A stretch of 64,000 bases of DNA, taken from assembly GCA_016709865.1 (NCBI GenBank), contig JADJLX010000006.1:428913-492912 (forward strand), given 5' to 3'. Source of the DNA: Bacteroidales bacterium. GTDB taxonomy: Bacteria; Bacteroidota; Bacteroidia; Bacteroidales; VadinHA17. Of this stretch, positions 1-9,559 are shown one piece after another. Within the stretch, counting starts at the first letter, position 1; each line of letters begins with the position of its first letter. Under the pieces are notes generated by a model, which was given only the letters and a program-made list of their open reading frames with translations, did not search any database and was not told where the DNA came from. The position numbers and the translations under genes were made by a program.

Positions 1-1721
1 GTGGATTTTCGGTTCGTTGCCTACAGGGTGAAACCGTTGTTCTTCCAGGCATTATGACAACAAATCCAACTGTATATAACACTTCAGTGAGTACAGGCGG
101 TAATCTTCTTACAACCGGGGGAGGAGTAATTACCGACATGGGTGTATGCTGGAGTACAAGTCCAAATGTAACAATCAGTTCAGGTTCAAAATCTTCAGCA
201 GGGACAACTGCTTTGGGATTCTTTACAATTCCAATTCCATCACTTACACCATTAACTACATACTACATTAAAGCATATGCAACAAATTCAGCTGGTACGG
301 GTTATGGAGTAGAGTTCAGTTTTACTACAGGCGATGGTTTACCTTCAGTTTCAACAACTTCAATTTCAGGTATATCCAACACTTCTGCATCATCGGGGGG
401 AACAATAACAACACTTGGTAACGTCTCAGCCAACACTAGAGGTGTTTGCTGGAGCACCACTACAAACCCAACAATTGCTAATTCAAAAACAACTGATGGT
501 TCGGGTGCAGGAATATTTACCAGCAGCATTACCGGACTAAGTGCAAACACAACTTATTATGTAAGAGCTTATGCAACTAATATTGTTGGAACTGCATATG
601 GAAATGAAATAAGTTTTACTACGCTCTCTCAAAGCAGCGGTACAGTAACTGATATTGATGGCAATGTTTACAATACAGTTATAATCGGCACACAAATCTG
701 GATGAAAGAAAACCTTAAGACAACTAAATACAGGGATGGAAGCTCTGTTCAAAATGTTACAGATAACACTGCATGGAGTTTACTTACATCCGGAGCTTAT
801 TGTTGGTTGCTTAACGATCAGGCAACTTATAAAGCTTCTTATGGTGCAATATATAATTATTATGCATTCGAGAATAGAAATCTTTGTCCGACTGGTTGGC
901 ATGTTCCTACTGAATCTGAGTGGACAACTTTAACCTCCTATCTGGGAGGAGAAAATATAGCTGGAGGCAAATTAAAAGAAGCAGGCACTGATCATTGGCA
1001 AACACCAAATACAGGAGCAACCAACGAGACTGCCTTCACAGCTCTTCCTGGTGGATACAGGGCCCCCGATCTTGGACTTTTCTATAGTCTTGGGAGTTAC
1101 GGCTACTGGGCAAGTTCAACAGAGAAATCACTTTCTTTAATGTGGGGATATTATTTGAACTACAATAATTCATTTCTATTCAGCCTCAACCTCGATAAAC
1201 GTGGAGGTTATTCTGTCAGATGTCTGCAGGGCGAACCTGCTCCTCTTGCAGTTGGTGATAACTATAAGGGCGGAAAAATAGCTTACATTTTTCAGCCAGG
1301 TGATAATGGTTATGTTGTCGGCCAGGTACATGGTCTTATTGCTGCTCCAGGCGATCAGAGTACTGGAGCCGAATGGGGATGTAATGGAACTAACCTAACT
1401 GGAGCTGATAGTACAGGATTGGGAAAAGGGAATCAGAATACAATTGACATTGTTACTGGTTGTGCAACCGCTGGTACAGCAGCAAAAATTTGCAGCGATC
1501 TGGTTTTAAGTGGCTACAGTGACTGGTATCTGCCAAGCAGAGACGAATTGAACAAGTTATACTTGAACCAGTCTGCCATTGGGGGCTTTAGCACTTCTGT
1601 TTACTGGAGCTCCAGTGAATACAATGAATTCGCGGCTTCAACTGTGGCATTTGGACCAGGAGGGATAAGTAACGTCTTCAAATATGAAACCCACTACGTT
1701 CGTGCTGTCCGCTCTTTTTAG
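1..1721 (+). CDS. Secreted Fn3-like/FISUMP repeat protein with DUF1566-like C-terminus (5' partial)
   Basis: The reading frame is open from the left edge (first full codon at base 3), so the ATG at 54 is internal and the start lies outside the window. Bases 3-35 encode the tail of a preceding FISUMP domain (motif SVRCLQGE). Two Fn3-like repeats of about 90 residues follow, each with the signatures RGVCWS and YYVRAYATN. Next comes a complete FISUMP domain (about 640-1230; opens TVTDIDGNVYNT, contains WMKENLKTTKYRDG and CPTGWHVPTESEW, ends SVRCLQGE). The C-terminal domain, about 160 residues, carries SGYSDWYLPSRDELNKLY and YWSSSEY, typical of DUF1566/Lcl C-terminal domains with a C-type-lectin-like fold. 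The function is unknown; a cell-surface or ligand-binding role is inferred. It is followed 62 bp downstream by an even larger relative. Confidence 0.85.
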   Translation, partial: GFSVRCLQGETVVLPGIMTTNPTVYNTSVSTGGNLLTTGGGVITDMGVCWSTSPNVTISSGSKSSAGTTALGFFTIPIPSLTPLTTYYIKAYATNSAGTGYGVEFSFTTGDGLPSVSTTSISGISNTSASSGGTITTLGNVSANTRGVCWSTTTNPTIANSKTTDGSGAGIFTSSITGLSANTTYYVRAYATNIVGTAYGNEISFTTLSQSSGTVTDIDGNVYNTVIIGTQIWMKENLKTTKYRDGSSVQNVTDNTAWSLLTSGAYCWLLNDQATYKASYGAIYNYYAFENRNLCPTGWHVPTESEWTTLTSYLGGENIAGGKLKEAGTDHWQTPNTGATNETAFTALPGGYRAPDLGLFYSLGSYGYWASSTEKSLSLMWGYYLNYNNSFLFSLNLDKRGGYSVRCLQGEPAPLAVGDNYKGGKIAYIFQPGDNGYVVGQVHGLIAAPGDQSTGAEWGCNGTNLTGADSTGLGKGNQNTIDIVTGCATAGTAAKICSDLVLSGYSDWYLPSRDELNKLYLNQSAIGGFSTSVYWSSSEYNEFAASTVAFGPGGISNVFKYETHYVRAVRSF

Positions 1722-1783
1722 TTATTATTGTATTCTCTTGAAATTCAAATTAAAAATGCAAGATTTGAACCGATTATTAAATA

Positions 1784-4700
1784 ATGCCTGAAAGCTCCAA
1801 ACATATTACACTCAAACTTCTGATTATTATACTGTTACTCATTCTCTCATGCGGCAAAGAGAATGAGGAAGTTTTTAATGGTATATTTTCAAAAAATGGT
1901 TCTCTGGCAACAATTCTTACTACCCCTGCCACTTCTGTTACCGACACATCCGCAGAAGCCGGAGGAAACCTGACAGATAACGGAAGCACCTACATAATTG
2001 TACGGGGTATATGCTGGAGTACAGACCAAAATCCTGATACTTCTGACTTTAAAATTGAAACCGGTAAAGAACCCGGCGAGTTTACTTGCAGTATTACCGG
2101 ACTTTCAAAGGGTACAGTCTATTACATGCGTGCCTATGTTTCAAATAATATTGGTACAGCTTATGGAAACCAGGAAACTTTTACTACCCTGAATATTCCT
2201 ACAATTACCACTGCTTCTATTTCAAATATTACTGATACCACTGCCATCTCAGGTGGAAACATCACAGCCGACGGAGGGGTTAATATAACAGCCAGAGGAG
2301 TCTGCTGGAGTACAAAGCAGAATCCAACAATTGCAGACACTATCTCAAAGGATGGTTCCGGTAAAGGAATTTTCACAAGTTCATTGAAAAGACTGGTCCC
2401 AAATACTACCTATTTTGTTAGAGCTTATGCTACTAACATTGTTGGTACAGCTTATGGAAATGAACTTGTTTTTGCAACTACTTCAGCAACTACCGGACTA
2501 CCTGTAATCAGCACAACAGAAATAACGGATGTTACACAAACTACTGCAATAAGCGGCGGAAATATTACCAGTGCAGGAGTCTCAAATGTCACCGCAAGAG
2601 GTGTTTGTTGGGGTATTTCTCCAAGTCCTACAATTTCCAACAGCATAGCATCAGGGGGTCTTGGCAATGGATCATTCTCAAGTGCAATTACTGGATTAAA
2701 TCCTGGTACATTATATTATGTCAGGGCGTATGCAACGAACACTGCTGGTACTGCCTATGGAAATGAATTAAGTTTTACTACACTGTCGCCCGGTGGCGCA
2801 ACAGTTACTGATATAGATGGTAATGTATATAACACAATTACTATTGGAACACAGATCTGGATGAAGGAAAACCTGAAGACTACCAGATACAGGGATGGAA
2901 GTGCTATTCCAAATATTACTGATAACACTGCCTGGGGGAATCTTACTTCAGGAGCATACTGTTGGTATAACAACGATCAGGCAGCTTATAAAGCTACCTA
3001 TGGTGCGTTGTATAATTTTTATACAACAACAGATAGCCGGAATCTTTGTCCAACTGGCTGGCATGTTCCAACCCATGCTGAATGGACAACCCTTACTACC
3101 TATTTAGGAGGGGAAAATGTTGCAGGAGGAAAGATGAAGAGTGTTTCAGGTTGGACCATCCCGAACACAGGAGCCTCAAATGTATCGGAGTTCACAGCTC
3201 TGCCGGGTGGATACCGTTATTACATTGGTGGTTCTTTCAACAACCTTGGAGGCACAGGTGACTGGTGGACCTCTACAGTGAGCACAACTGCTGAGGCTTT
3301 TAGCAGGCGCTTGAATTATTCGGAAATGGGCGTAAGTTGGGGAGTCCCCGATTTTAGAAATGGATACTCTGTTCGTTGCCTTCAGGGGGAAATGCAATAT
3401 TTACCCACTGTTTCAACAACTTCTGTTTCAGCTGTAACTCAAACTACAGCTACAGCCGGCGGTAACATAACGAACAATGGAGGAGCTGCTATCACTACAC
3501 GAGGAGTTTGCTGGAGCTCATTGCCTGCTCCCACAATAGCACTAACAACAAAAACATCAGATGGCAGCGGATCTGGTTCTTTTACAAGTTCAATCACAGG
3601 ATTATCACCCGGAACAATATATTATGTGAGAGCTTATGCAACAAATAGTGTCGGGACAGCTTATGGAAATGAATTAAGCTTTACTACTGGTTCTGGTGCT
3701 CCAACAGGTCCATCTTTAACGACAACACAAATAACTTCAATAACGCAAACTACCGCGTCATCTGGTGGCAGTATTACCACTGACGGAGGAGCCAACATTA
3801 CTGCAAAAGGTGTCTGCTGGAGTACTTCCCAAAATCCAACAATTGCATTGACAACAAAAACCATTGACGGAACAGGCACCGGAACATTCTCAAGTTCAAT
3901 TACAGGATTAACAGCAAATACAAAATACTATGTAAGGGCTTATGCAACAAACAGCATAAGTACTTCTTATGGCAATGAGATTAGTTTTACCACGTCTCTT
4001 GTAAGTACTGGAACTGTGACTGATATAGATGGTAATAAATACGATACTGTATATATAGGTACGCAGACCTGGCTGAAGCAAAATCTGAAAACTACTAGGT
4101 ACCGTGACGGTACAGCAATCCCCAATATGACAACTAATCCGGGATGGTCATCCAATGGAGCGTCTTTTACCGGGGCTTATTGCTGGCATAACAATGATAT
4201 AAATAATAAAAATGAATATGGAGCCCTTTACAATTATTATACAGTTGTAGATGGACATAAACTCTGCCCTTTTGGATGGCATGTCCCCAAAGTAGAAGAA
4301 TGGACTACTCTGATAAATAATCTTGGAGGAACAGCAAATGCCGGAGGTGCATTAAAGGAAGCCGGATTTACTCATTGGTTAAATCCCAATCTGTTCGCGA
4401 CAAACAGCAGCAGTTTTACTGCACTGCCGGGAGATCAGCGTTTCAATGATGGCACAATGATGTCTTTAGGTTCAAATGGTAACTGGTGGAGTTCTTCCCC
4501 CTCCGTTTTTCAGACAGACAGCGCTTACAGATATAATCTTAATTATAATTCCAGTTATATCATCAGTAATCCGTCAGCCAAATCATATGGCTATTCAGTA
4601 CGGTGTATCCAGGGAGAAGGTATCGTTCTGCCGGTTATTAGTCCTGAACCTACAATGTATGGATCATCAACCACAGGTATAAGTGGTGGTAATATCACAT

Positions 4701-7612
4701 CAGACGGTGGTTCTCCTGTTACAGTGAGAGGACTTTGTTACAGTACCGGTATCAATCCAACAACCGCACTCGCAACTAAAACAATTAATGGATCAGGAAC
4801 AGGTGCATATACAACAACTATAACGGGATTAAATCCAAATACGACCTATTATGTGAGAGCATATGCAACAAATAGTGTTGGCACAGCCTACGCTACTCAG
4901 GTTAGTTTTACAACACCATCTTCAACAGTTCCGGTAATAACAACAACCTCTATTTCAGCTGTAACCTCTTCATCAGCTTCCTCAGGAGGAACAATTTCCT
5001 CAAATGGAGGATCAGCAATAACCGAATCCGGAGTTATATGGAGTCTTTCACCTAATCCCACCATAGCTTTGACTACAAGGACAACAACAAGCTCAACAAC
5101 TTCTTTCACAAGTAGTCTTACAGGATTAACTCCAAGCACAACTTATTATGTGCGGGCTTATGCCACTAATAATACGGGTACAGGTTATGGAAATGAAGTT
5201 ACTTTTACAACATTGACTGCAACCGGAGGAACTGTAACTGACATTGATGGAAATGTATATAATACAGTCATAATTGGTACTCAAACTTGGATGGCTGAAA
5301 ACTTGAAAACCACCAAGTACAGAGATGGAAGTTCAATAACAAATATTACCGATAATATAGCATGGGGTTTGCTGACTTCAGGAGCATACTGCTGGTACAA
5401 CAATGATCAGGCAACCTATAAAGCCTCATTTGGTGCTCTATATAATTTTTACACGACTGTGGATAACCGTAATCTTTGTCCAACAGGATGGCATGTTCCT
5501 ACTGATGCTGAGTGGACTACACTAGCTACCTTCCTGGGAGGAGAAAGTATTGCAGGAGGAAAACTTAAAGAAGCCGGAACAATTCATTGGATGAGCCCTA
5601 ACACTGGAGCAACAAACGAAACAGGATTTAATGGTCTTCCATGGAGTTACCGTGAAAAAATTGGAGCATTCCAAATTATCGGATACGGTGCGTACTGGTG
5701 GAGTTCCACACAAAGTACAAGTAATACGGGATGGGGAAGAAATTTAACCAGCACTAGCACTTATATAAACAGAAGCAGTTATTATCCTGAAAATGGATTT
5801 TACATTCGATGCCTGCAAGGAGAGGGCCAGGTATTGCCTGCGGTTACAACTAATACAACCACAGTAACCAATACTTCAATAAGTACTGGCGGAAATGTCA
5901 CCTCCGATGGTGGTTCATCAGTTACAGAGAGGGGCATCTGTTGGAGTACAACTTTGAATCCAACTATTGAATTAAGCTCAAAAATTTCGAGTGGTACAGG
6001 GACAGGTAATTTCTATGTTGGAATACCTCTGTTAACCCCATTGACAACTTTTTATTTCCGCGCTTATGCAACAAATTCTGTTGGAACTGCATATGGAGCC
6101 AATGAAACTGTTACGACTGGGACAGGAATACCTCCGGTTACAACAACTGCGATAACAGGGATTACAACCAACTCAGCAATTTCTGGTGGAGATGTAGGAT
6201 CGTCAGGTGGAGAAACAGCAACAACAAGGGGTGTTTGCTGGAGCACTTCAGTGAATCCAACTGTTACAGATTCAAAGACAATTGATGGGTCAGGTAATGG
6301 CTCTTTTGTCAGTAATATAACAGGTCTTTCACCAGGAACAACTTATCATGTTAGGGCTTATGCAACAAACAATAATGGTATAGGCTATGGATCTGATGTC
6401 TCATTTACTACTAACACAGATCTTCCAACAGTTACCACAACAGCTGTAACTTCAATAATATATATGGGAGCTACTTCAGGCGGTAATGTAACTTGGGATG
6501 GCGGATCAACATTATATTCTCGGGGTGTATGCTGGAATACAACTGGCAATCCAACCATCGCTGACTCTAAAACCGTTGATGGAACCGGAACAGGGACATA
6601 CACCAGCACAATAACTGGATTAATTCCCAGCACTACTTATCATGTTCGTGCCTATGCAACTAATTCAGCTGGAACATCATACGGTGCAGATCTATCATTC
6701 ACAACAACAGATGGATTACCAACTGCCACAACCTCTCCAATATCTGGAATAACAACAATTTCTGCTGTGTCGGGTGGAGATGTTACTTGTCCCTTTGGTC
6801 CATCAATCACCGCACGGGGAATCTGCTGGGGTACCACAACAAATCCTGCAATAACTGGTAATAAAACCACAGATGGTTCCGGGTCGGGAGGATTTACCAG
6901 TTCATTAACAGGACTTACGGCCAACACAACTTATTATGTCAGAGCCTATGCAACGAATATTCTGGGTACAACATATGGTAATGAAATCACCTTTACGACT
7001 AACGGGACAGTTACCGATATTGAAGGTAATATTTATAATACAATTTCCATTGGAACACAAATATGGATTAAAGAAAACTTAAAAACAACAAAATACAACG
7101 ATGGAACCAAAATTTCTAAAGTTACTGATAATACTGCCTGGGCTGCATTAACGACACCTTCTTTTTGCTGGTATTCTAATGATTCGGTTACTTATAAAGC
7201 AACTTATGGTGCATTGTACAACTGGTATGCAATTGACGTAACAATCAATGGGGGTAGAAATGTTTGTCCCGTCGGTTGGCATGTACCGACAGATGCTCAA
7301 TGGACTACTTTATCAACTTACTTAGGAGGGGAGAGTATAGCAGGAGGTAAACTTAAGGAAACTGGAACTACTCATTGGGCTACTCCAAATAATGGAGCAA
7401 CAAATGAAACCGGATTTACAGCTCTTCCCGGCGGTGCTAGGTATGGAAATGGATTATTTGGAGGCACTGGGACATATGGTGATTGGTGGAGTTCAAAGGA
7501 GTTTTCTGTTATCAATTCTTATTTTATTAATATGTACAATGATCTTATTGGATTATATGCAGGCAACGACGATAAGCGAAATGGTTTTTCCGTTCGTTGC
7601 CTAAAAGATTGA
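1784..7612 (+). CDS. Giant lipoprotein with 11 Fn3-like repeats and 4 FISUMP domains
   Basis: 1942 residues. The N-terminus is a lipoprotein signal (hydrophobic run ending LILSC, lipid-accepting Cys near residue 23), so it should be exported and anchored, probably at the outer membrane. I count eleven Fn3-like repeats, three before FISUMP domain 1 (residues about 340-535), two before domain 2 (about 742-945), two before domain 3 (about 1149-1347) and four before domain 4 (about 1741-1942). Each FISUMP domain opens with TVTDI(D/E)GN, contains CPxGWHVP and ends with a variable WWSS stretch and (S/Y)(V/I)RC. Repeats carry (R)GxCWS and Y(Y/H)VRAYATN. The FISUMP family is known only as a large paralogous group in Fibrobacter and Bacteroidota. 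The activity is unknown; adhesion or ligand recognition is inferred. The proteins before and after it share the same modules. Confidence 0.88.
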   Translation: MPESSKHITLKLLIIILLLILSCGKENEEVFNGIFSKNGSLATILTTPATSVTDTSAEAGGNLTDNGSTYIIVRGICWSTDQNPDTSDFKIETGKEPGEFTCSITGLSKGTVYYMRAYVSNNIGTAYGNQETFTTLNIPTITTASISNITDTTAISGGNITADGGVNITARGVCWSTKQNPTIADTISKDGSGKGIFTSSLKRLVPNTTYFVRAYATNIVGTAYGNELVFATTSATTGLPVISTTEITDVTQTTAISGGNITSAGVSNVTARGVCWGISPSPTISNSIASGGLGNGSFSSAITGLNPGTLYYVRAYATNTAGTAYGNELSFTTLSPGGATVTDIDGNVYNTITIGTQIWMKENLKTTRYRDGSAIPNITDNTAWGNLTSGAYCWYNNDQAAYKATYGALYNFYTTTDSRNLCPTGWHVPTHAEWTTLTTYLGGENVAGGKMKSVSGWTIPNTGASNVSEFTALPGGYRYYIGGSFNNLGGTGDWWTSTVSTTAEAFSRRLNYSEMGVSWGVPDFRNGYSVRCLQGEMQYLPTVSTTSVSAVTQTTATAGGNITNNGGAAITTRGVCWSSLPAPTIALTTKTSDGSGSGSFTSSITGLSPGTIYYVRAYATNSVGTAYGNELSFTTGSGAPTGPSLTTTQITSITQTTASSGGSITTDGGANITAKGVCWSTSQNPTIALTTKTIDGTGTGTFSSSITGLTANTKYYVRAYATNSISTSYGNEISFTTSLVSTGTVTDIDGNKYDTVYIGTQTWLKQNLKTTRYRDGTAIPNMTTNPGWSSNGASFTGAYCWHNNDINNKNEYGALYNYYTVVDGHKLCPFGWHVPKVEEWTTLINNLGGTANAGGALKEAGFTHWLNPNLFATNSSSFTALPGDQRFNDGTMMSLGSNGNWWSSSPSVFQTDSAYRYNLNYNSSYIISNPSAKSYGYSVRCIQGEGIVLPVISPEPTMYGSSTTGISGGNITSDGGSPVTVRGLCYSTGINPTTALATKTINGSGTGAYTTTITGLNPNTTYYVRAYATNSVGTAYATQVSFTTPSSTVPVITTTSISAVTSSSASSGGTISSNGGSAITESGVIWSLSPNPTIALTTRTTTSSTTSFTSSLTGLTPSTTYYVRAYATNNTGTGYGNEVTFTTLTATGGTVTDIDGNVYNTVIIGTQTWMAENLKTTKYRDGSSITNITDNIAWGLLTSGAYCWYNNDQATYKASFGALYNFYTTVDNRNLCPTGWHVPTDAEWTTLATFLGGESIAGGKLKEAGTIHWMSPNTGATNETGFNGLPWSYREKIGAFQIIGYGAYWWSSTQSTSNTGWGRNLTSTSTYINRSSYYPENGFYIRCLQGEGQVLPAVTTNTTTVTNTSISTGGNVTSDGGSSVTERGICWSTTLNPTIELSSKISSGTGTGNFYVGIPLLTPLTTFYFRAYATNSVGTAYGANETVTTGTGIPPVTTTAITGITTNSAISGGDVGSSGGETATTRGVCWSTSVNPTVTDSKTIDGSGNGSFVSNITGLSPGTTYHVRAYATNNNGIGYGSDVSFTTNTDLPTVTTTAVTSIIYMGATSGGNVTWDGGSTLYSRGVCWNTTGNPTIADSKTVDGTGTGTYTSTITGLIPSTTYHVRAYATNSAGTSYGADLSFTTTDGLPTATTSPISGITTISAVSGGDVTCPFGPSITARGICWGTTTNPAITGNKTTDGSGSGGFTSSLTGLTANTTYYVRAYATNILGTTYGNEITFTTNGTVTDIEGNIYNTISIGTQIWIKENLKTTKYNDGTKISKVTDNTAWAALTTPSFCWYSNDSVTYKATYGALYNWYAIDVTINGGRNVCPVGWHVPTDAQWTTLSTYLGGESIAGGKLKETGTTHWATPNNGATNETGFTALPGGARYGNGLFGGTGTYGDWWSSKEFSVINSYFINMYNDLIGLYAGNDDKRNGFSVRCLKD

Positions 7613-7687
7613 AACTTATTTATGAACTTCTCTCTGTTATGATTTCTAAATTTTTTATCCTATTTTTGAATTTCAAATGCTGTTACC

Positions 7688-9520
7688 GTGAAAAAAATCT
7701 ACTGTCTTCTCATCTGTTTAGCATTTAATATCAGCCTGTTCTCACAATCAATTGAACAGATTAAATCTGATACCATAACCTATATCTGGGGCGAAGGAAG
7801 CGGAACTACTCTTAAGAAAGCTGAACAGATGGCTTCATCTATGATTCTTGAGCAGATCGCTTCAATGTATAAAAGTAAGTTTCTTCTGCTGAAAAGCGAG
7901 TTTAATCTGGCAGACATTGATAATAACTTTACGGAAGTATTTAACTCAATAATGCGTACTTACTCCGGACCATTGCTCAAAAATAGTGAGAAGATAGTAG
8001 TTAGCAATGAGCCTGATGCCAGAGTGTTTCACTACATGAAACGTATTAACACGGATAATATTTTTGCCGAAAGAAAGAATAAGATCATAGGCCTGACTGA
8101 AGAAGGAATGGATGCCCTTAAAAACAACAAAATTTCAGACGCACTGAGATATTACTACTGGGCGTTTACACTTCTCAGAAGCCATCCTGATGGAAGCTCT
8201 ATTGATTTAACTTCAGATAATCAGATGCAAAATCTTTTAGCTACATGGCTGCCTATTCAAATTAATAGCATTTTTACAGGTTTATCAGTAATGGTTGCTG
8301 ACACAAATACTCCAGGCACTTCATTAAGTATAAATCTGAATATATATTTCCATAACATTCCTGTATCAAACCTGGATTATAGTTTTTGGGATGGAAATAC
8401 CTGGTCAAATATCATCAGTGCAAAAGATGGATTGGGGTATGTTGATTTTGCAAACTTCACATCTGCCAAAGACGACGTAAAACTCAAAATTGAGTACATC
8501 TTTGAGGAAGAGGCAACCATCGATAGCGAATTGCGTGATGTGATGAGAATTCTTGATCCTGTACCATATAGAAACAGTTCATTAATAGCCAAAAGAGGAG
8601 ATGCTCCAGGGAACTTAAATGTACAAGGTATAATTGCAAAAAAAACAGTTGCGAGTGATTCATCGTGGCTTAGTCGTTCAATCTCGGTTTTGCCTGAAGA
8701 AGAACATGTTCCATTTGAACAGGTTATGGGGAGAGTTACTGCCTCTTTTAAAACACGCGACTTTAATACAATTATAAATGATTTCACACCGGAGGGTTTT
8801 AAAATGTTTCAGGATCTTGTTCAGTACGGTCAGGCAAGAATACTTGGAATACCATCATACAGGTTTGTTCGATTTGGAGATGATGTAATCTGTCGCTCTA
8901 TACCCATGAATTTTAAATTCGCAAATAATTACAAACAATTTGTAGAGGATATCGTCTTTCATTTTAACAGTTCAGGAAAAATTTTCAACCTCTCCTTTGG
9001 GCTTAGCAATCAAGCCCTTAACGACATCGTAAATAAAGACACATGGAACGAAAAGGTGAGATTGGTACTTGTTACTTTCCTTGAAAATTACAAAACGGCA
9101 TATGCTCTCAAAAGGCTGTCGTATATAGAAAGCATTTTCTCTGATGATGCCCTGATTATTGTAGGATCTGTTCTTAGGACAGCAACAGATGATGGCAACA
9201 AATATCTTGACAACAGAATAATAAGGTATAACAGGTATACAAAAACAGAATACTTGAAAAATCTAAAACTTTCTTTTCAGAGCAATGAATTCATAAACCT
9301 CAAATTTGAAGATAACGAAATCCGTAAATCAGGCAAAGGTGGCGAAATCTATGGGATCCAGATCAGACAGAATTATAGCTCAACAAATTATGGAGATGAA
9401 GGGTATCTTTTCCTTATGGTTGATCTTAATAATCCTGACTTGCCAATAATTCATGTCCGGACCTGGCAACCTCAAAAAAATCCAGATGGAAGTATTTATG
9501 GATTAGGTGACTTTAACTAA
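7688..9520 (+). CDS. Secreted protein with LPP20-like N-terminal region
   Basis: 610 residues starting at GTG 7688, with a signal peptide (about residues 1-19, ending LFSQ). The segment near residues 33-65 (WGEGSGTTLKKAEQMAS followed by a helical stretch) resembles the LPP20-lipoprotein domain, in which WGEG/AEG precedes an alanine-rich helix. The remainder, containing VPFEQVMGRVTASFKTRD and a long alpha/beta C-terminal half, is not recognisable to me. It lies between the giant FISUMP lipoprotein and the caspase-FISUMP protein on the same strand with short gaps (75 and 39 bp), so co-expression is likely. The function is unknown, and the LPP20 relationship is a weak motif match. Confidence 0.75.
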   Translation: MKKIYCLLICLAFNISLFSQSIEQIKSDTITYIWGEGSGTTLKKAEQMASSMILEQIASMYKSKFLLLKSEFNLADIDNNFTEVFNSIMRTYSGPLLKNSEKIVVSNEPDARVFHYMKRINTDNIFAERKNKIIGLTEEGMDALKNNKISDALRYYYWAFTLLRSHPDGSSIDLTSDNQMQNLLATWLPIQINSIFTGLSVMVADTNTPGTSLSINLNIYFHNIPVSNLDYSFWDGNTWSNIISAKDGLGYVDFANFTSAKDDVKLKIEYIFEEEATIDSELRDVMRILDPVPYRNSSLIAKRGDAPGNLNVQGIIAKKTVASDSSWLSRSISVLPEEEHVPFEQVMGRVTASFKTRDFNTIINDFTPEGFKMFQDLVQYGQARILGIPSYRFVRFGDDVICRSIPMNFKFANNYKQFVEDIVFHFNSSGKIFNLSFGLSNQALNDIVNKDTWNEKVRLVLVTFLENYKTAYALKRLSYIESIFSDDALIIVGSVLRTATDDGNKYLDNRIIRYNRYTKTEYLKNLKLSFQSNEFINLKFEDNEIRKSGKGGEIYGIQIRQNYSSTNYGDEGYLFLMVDLNNPDLPIIHVRTWQPQKNPDGSIYGLGDFN

Positions 9521-9559
9521 GGAACAAATGATATTGAAAATATTCTAATTTTTCTGCAA

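Noticed and set aside
54..1721. Start of the first gene at ATG 54
   Set aside because: The frame is open to base 3 and encodes the end of a FISUMP domain, so the gene begins outside the window.
2161..6927. Repeated minus-strand ORFs of 60-90 codons across the large lipoprotein gene
   Set aside because: They are mirror images of the Fn3-like repeats, Val/Pro-rich without signals or context.
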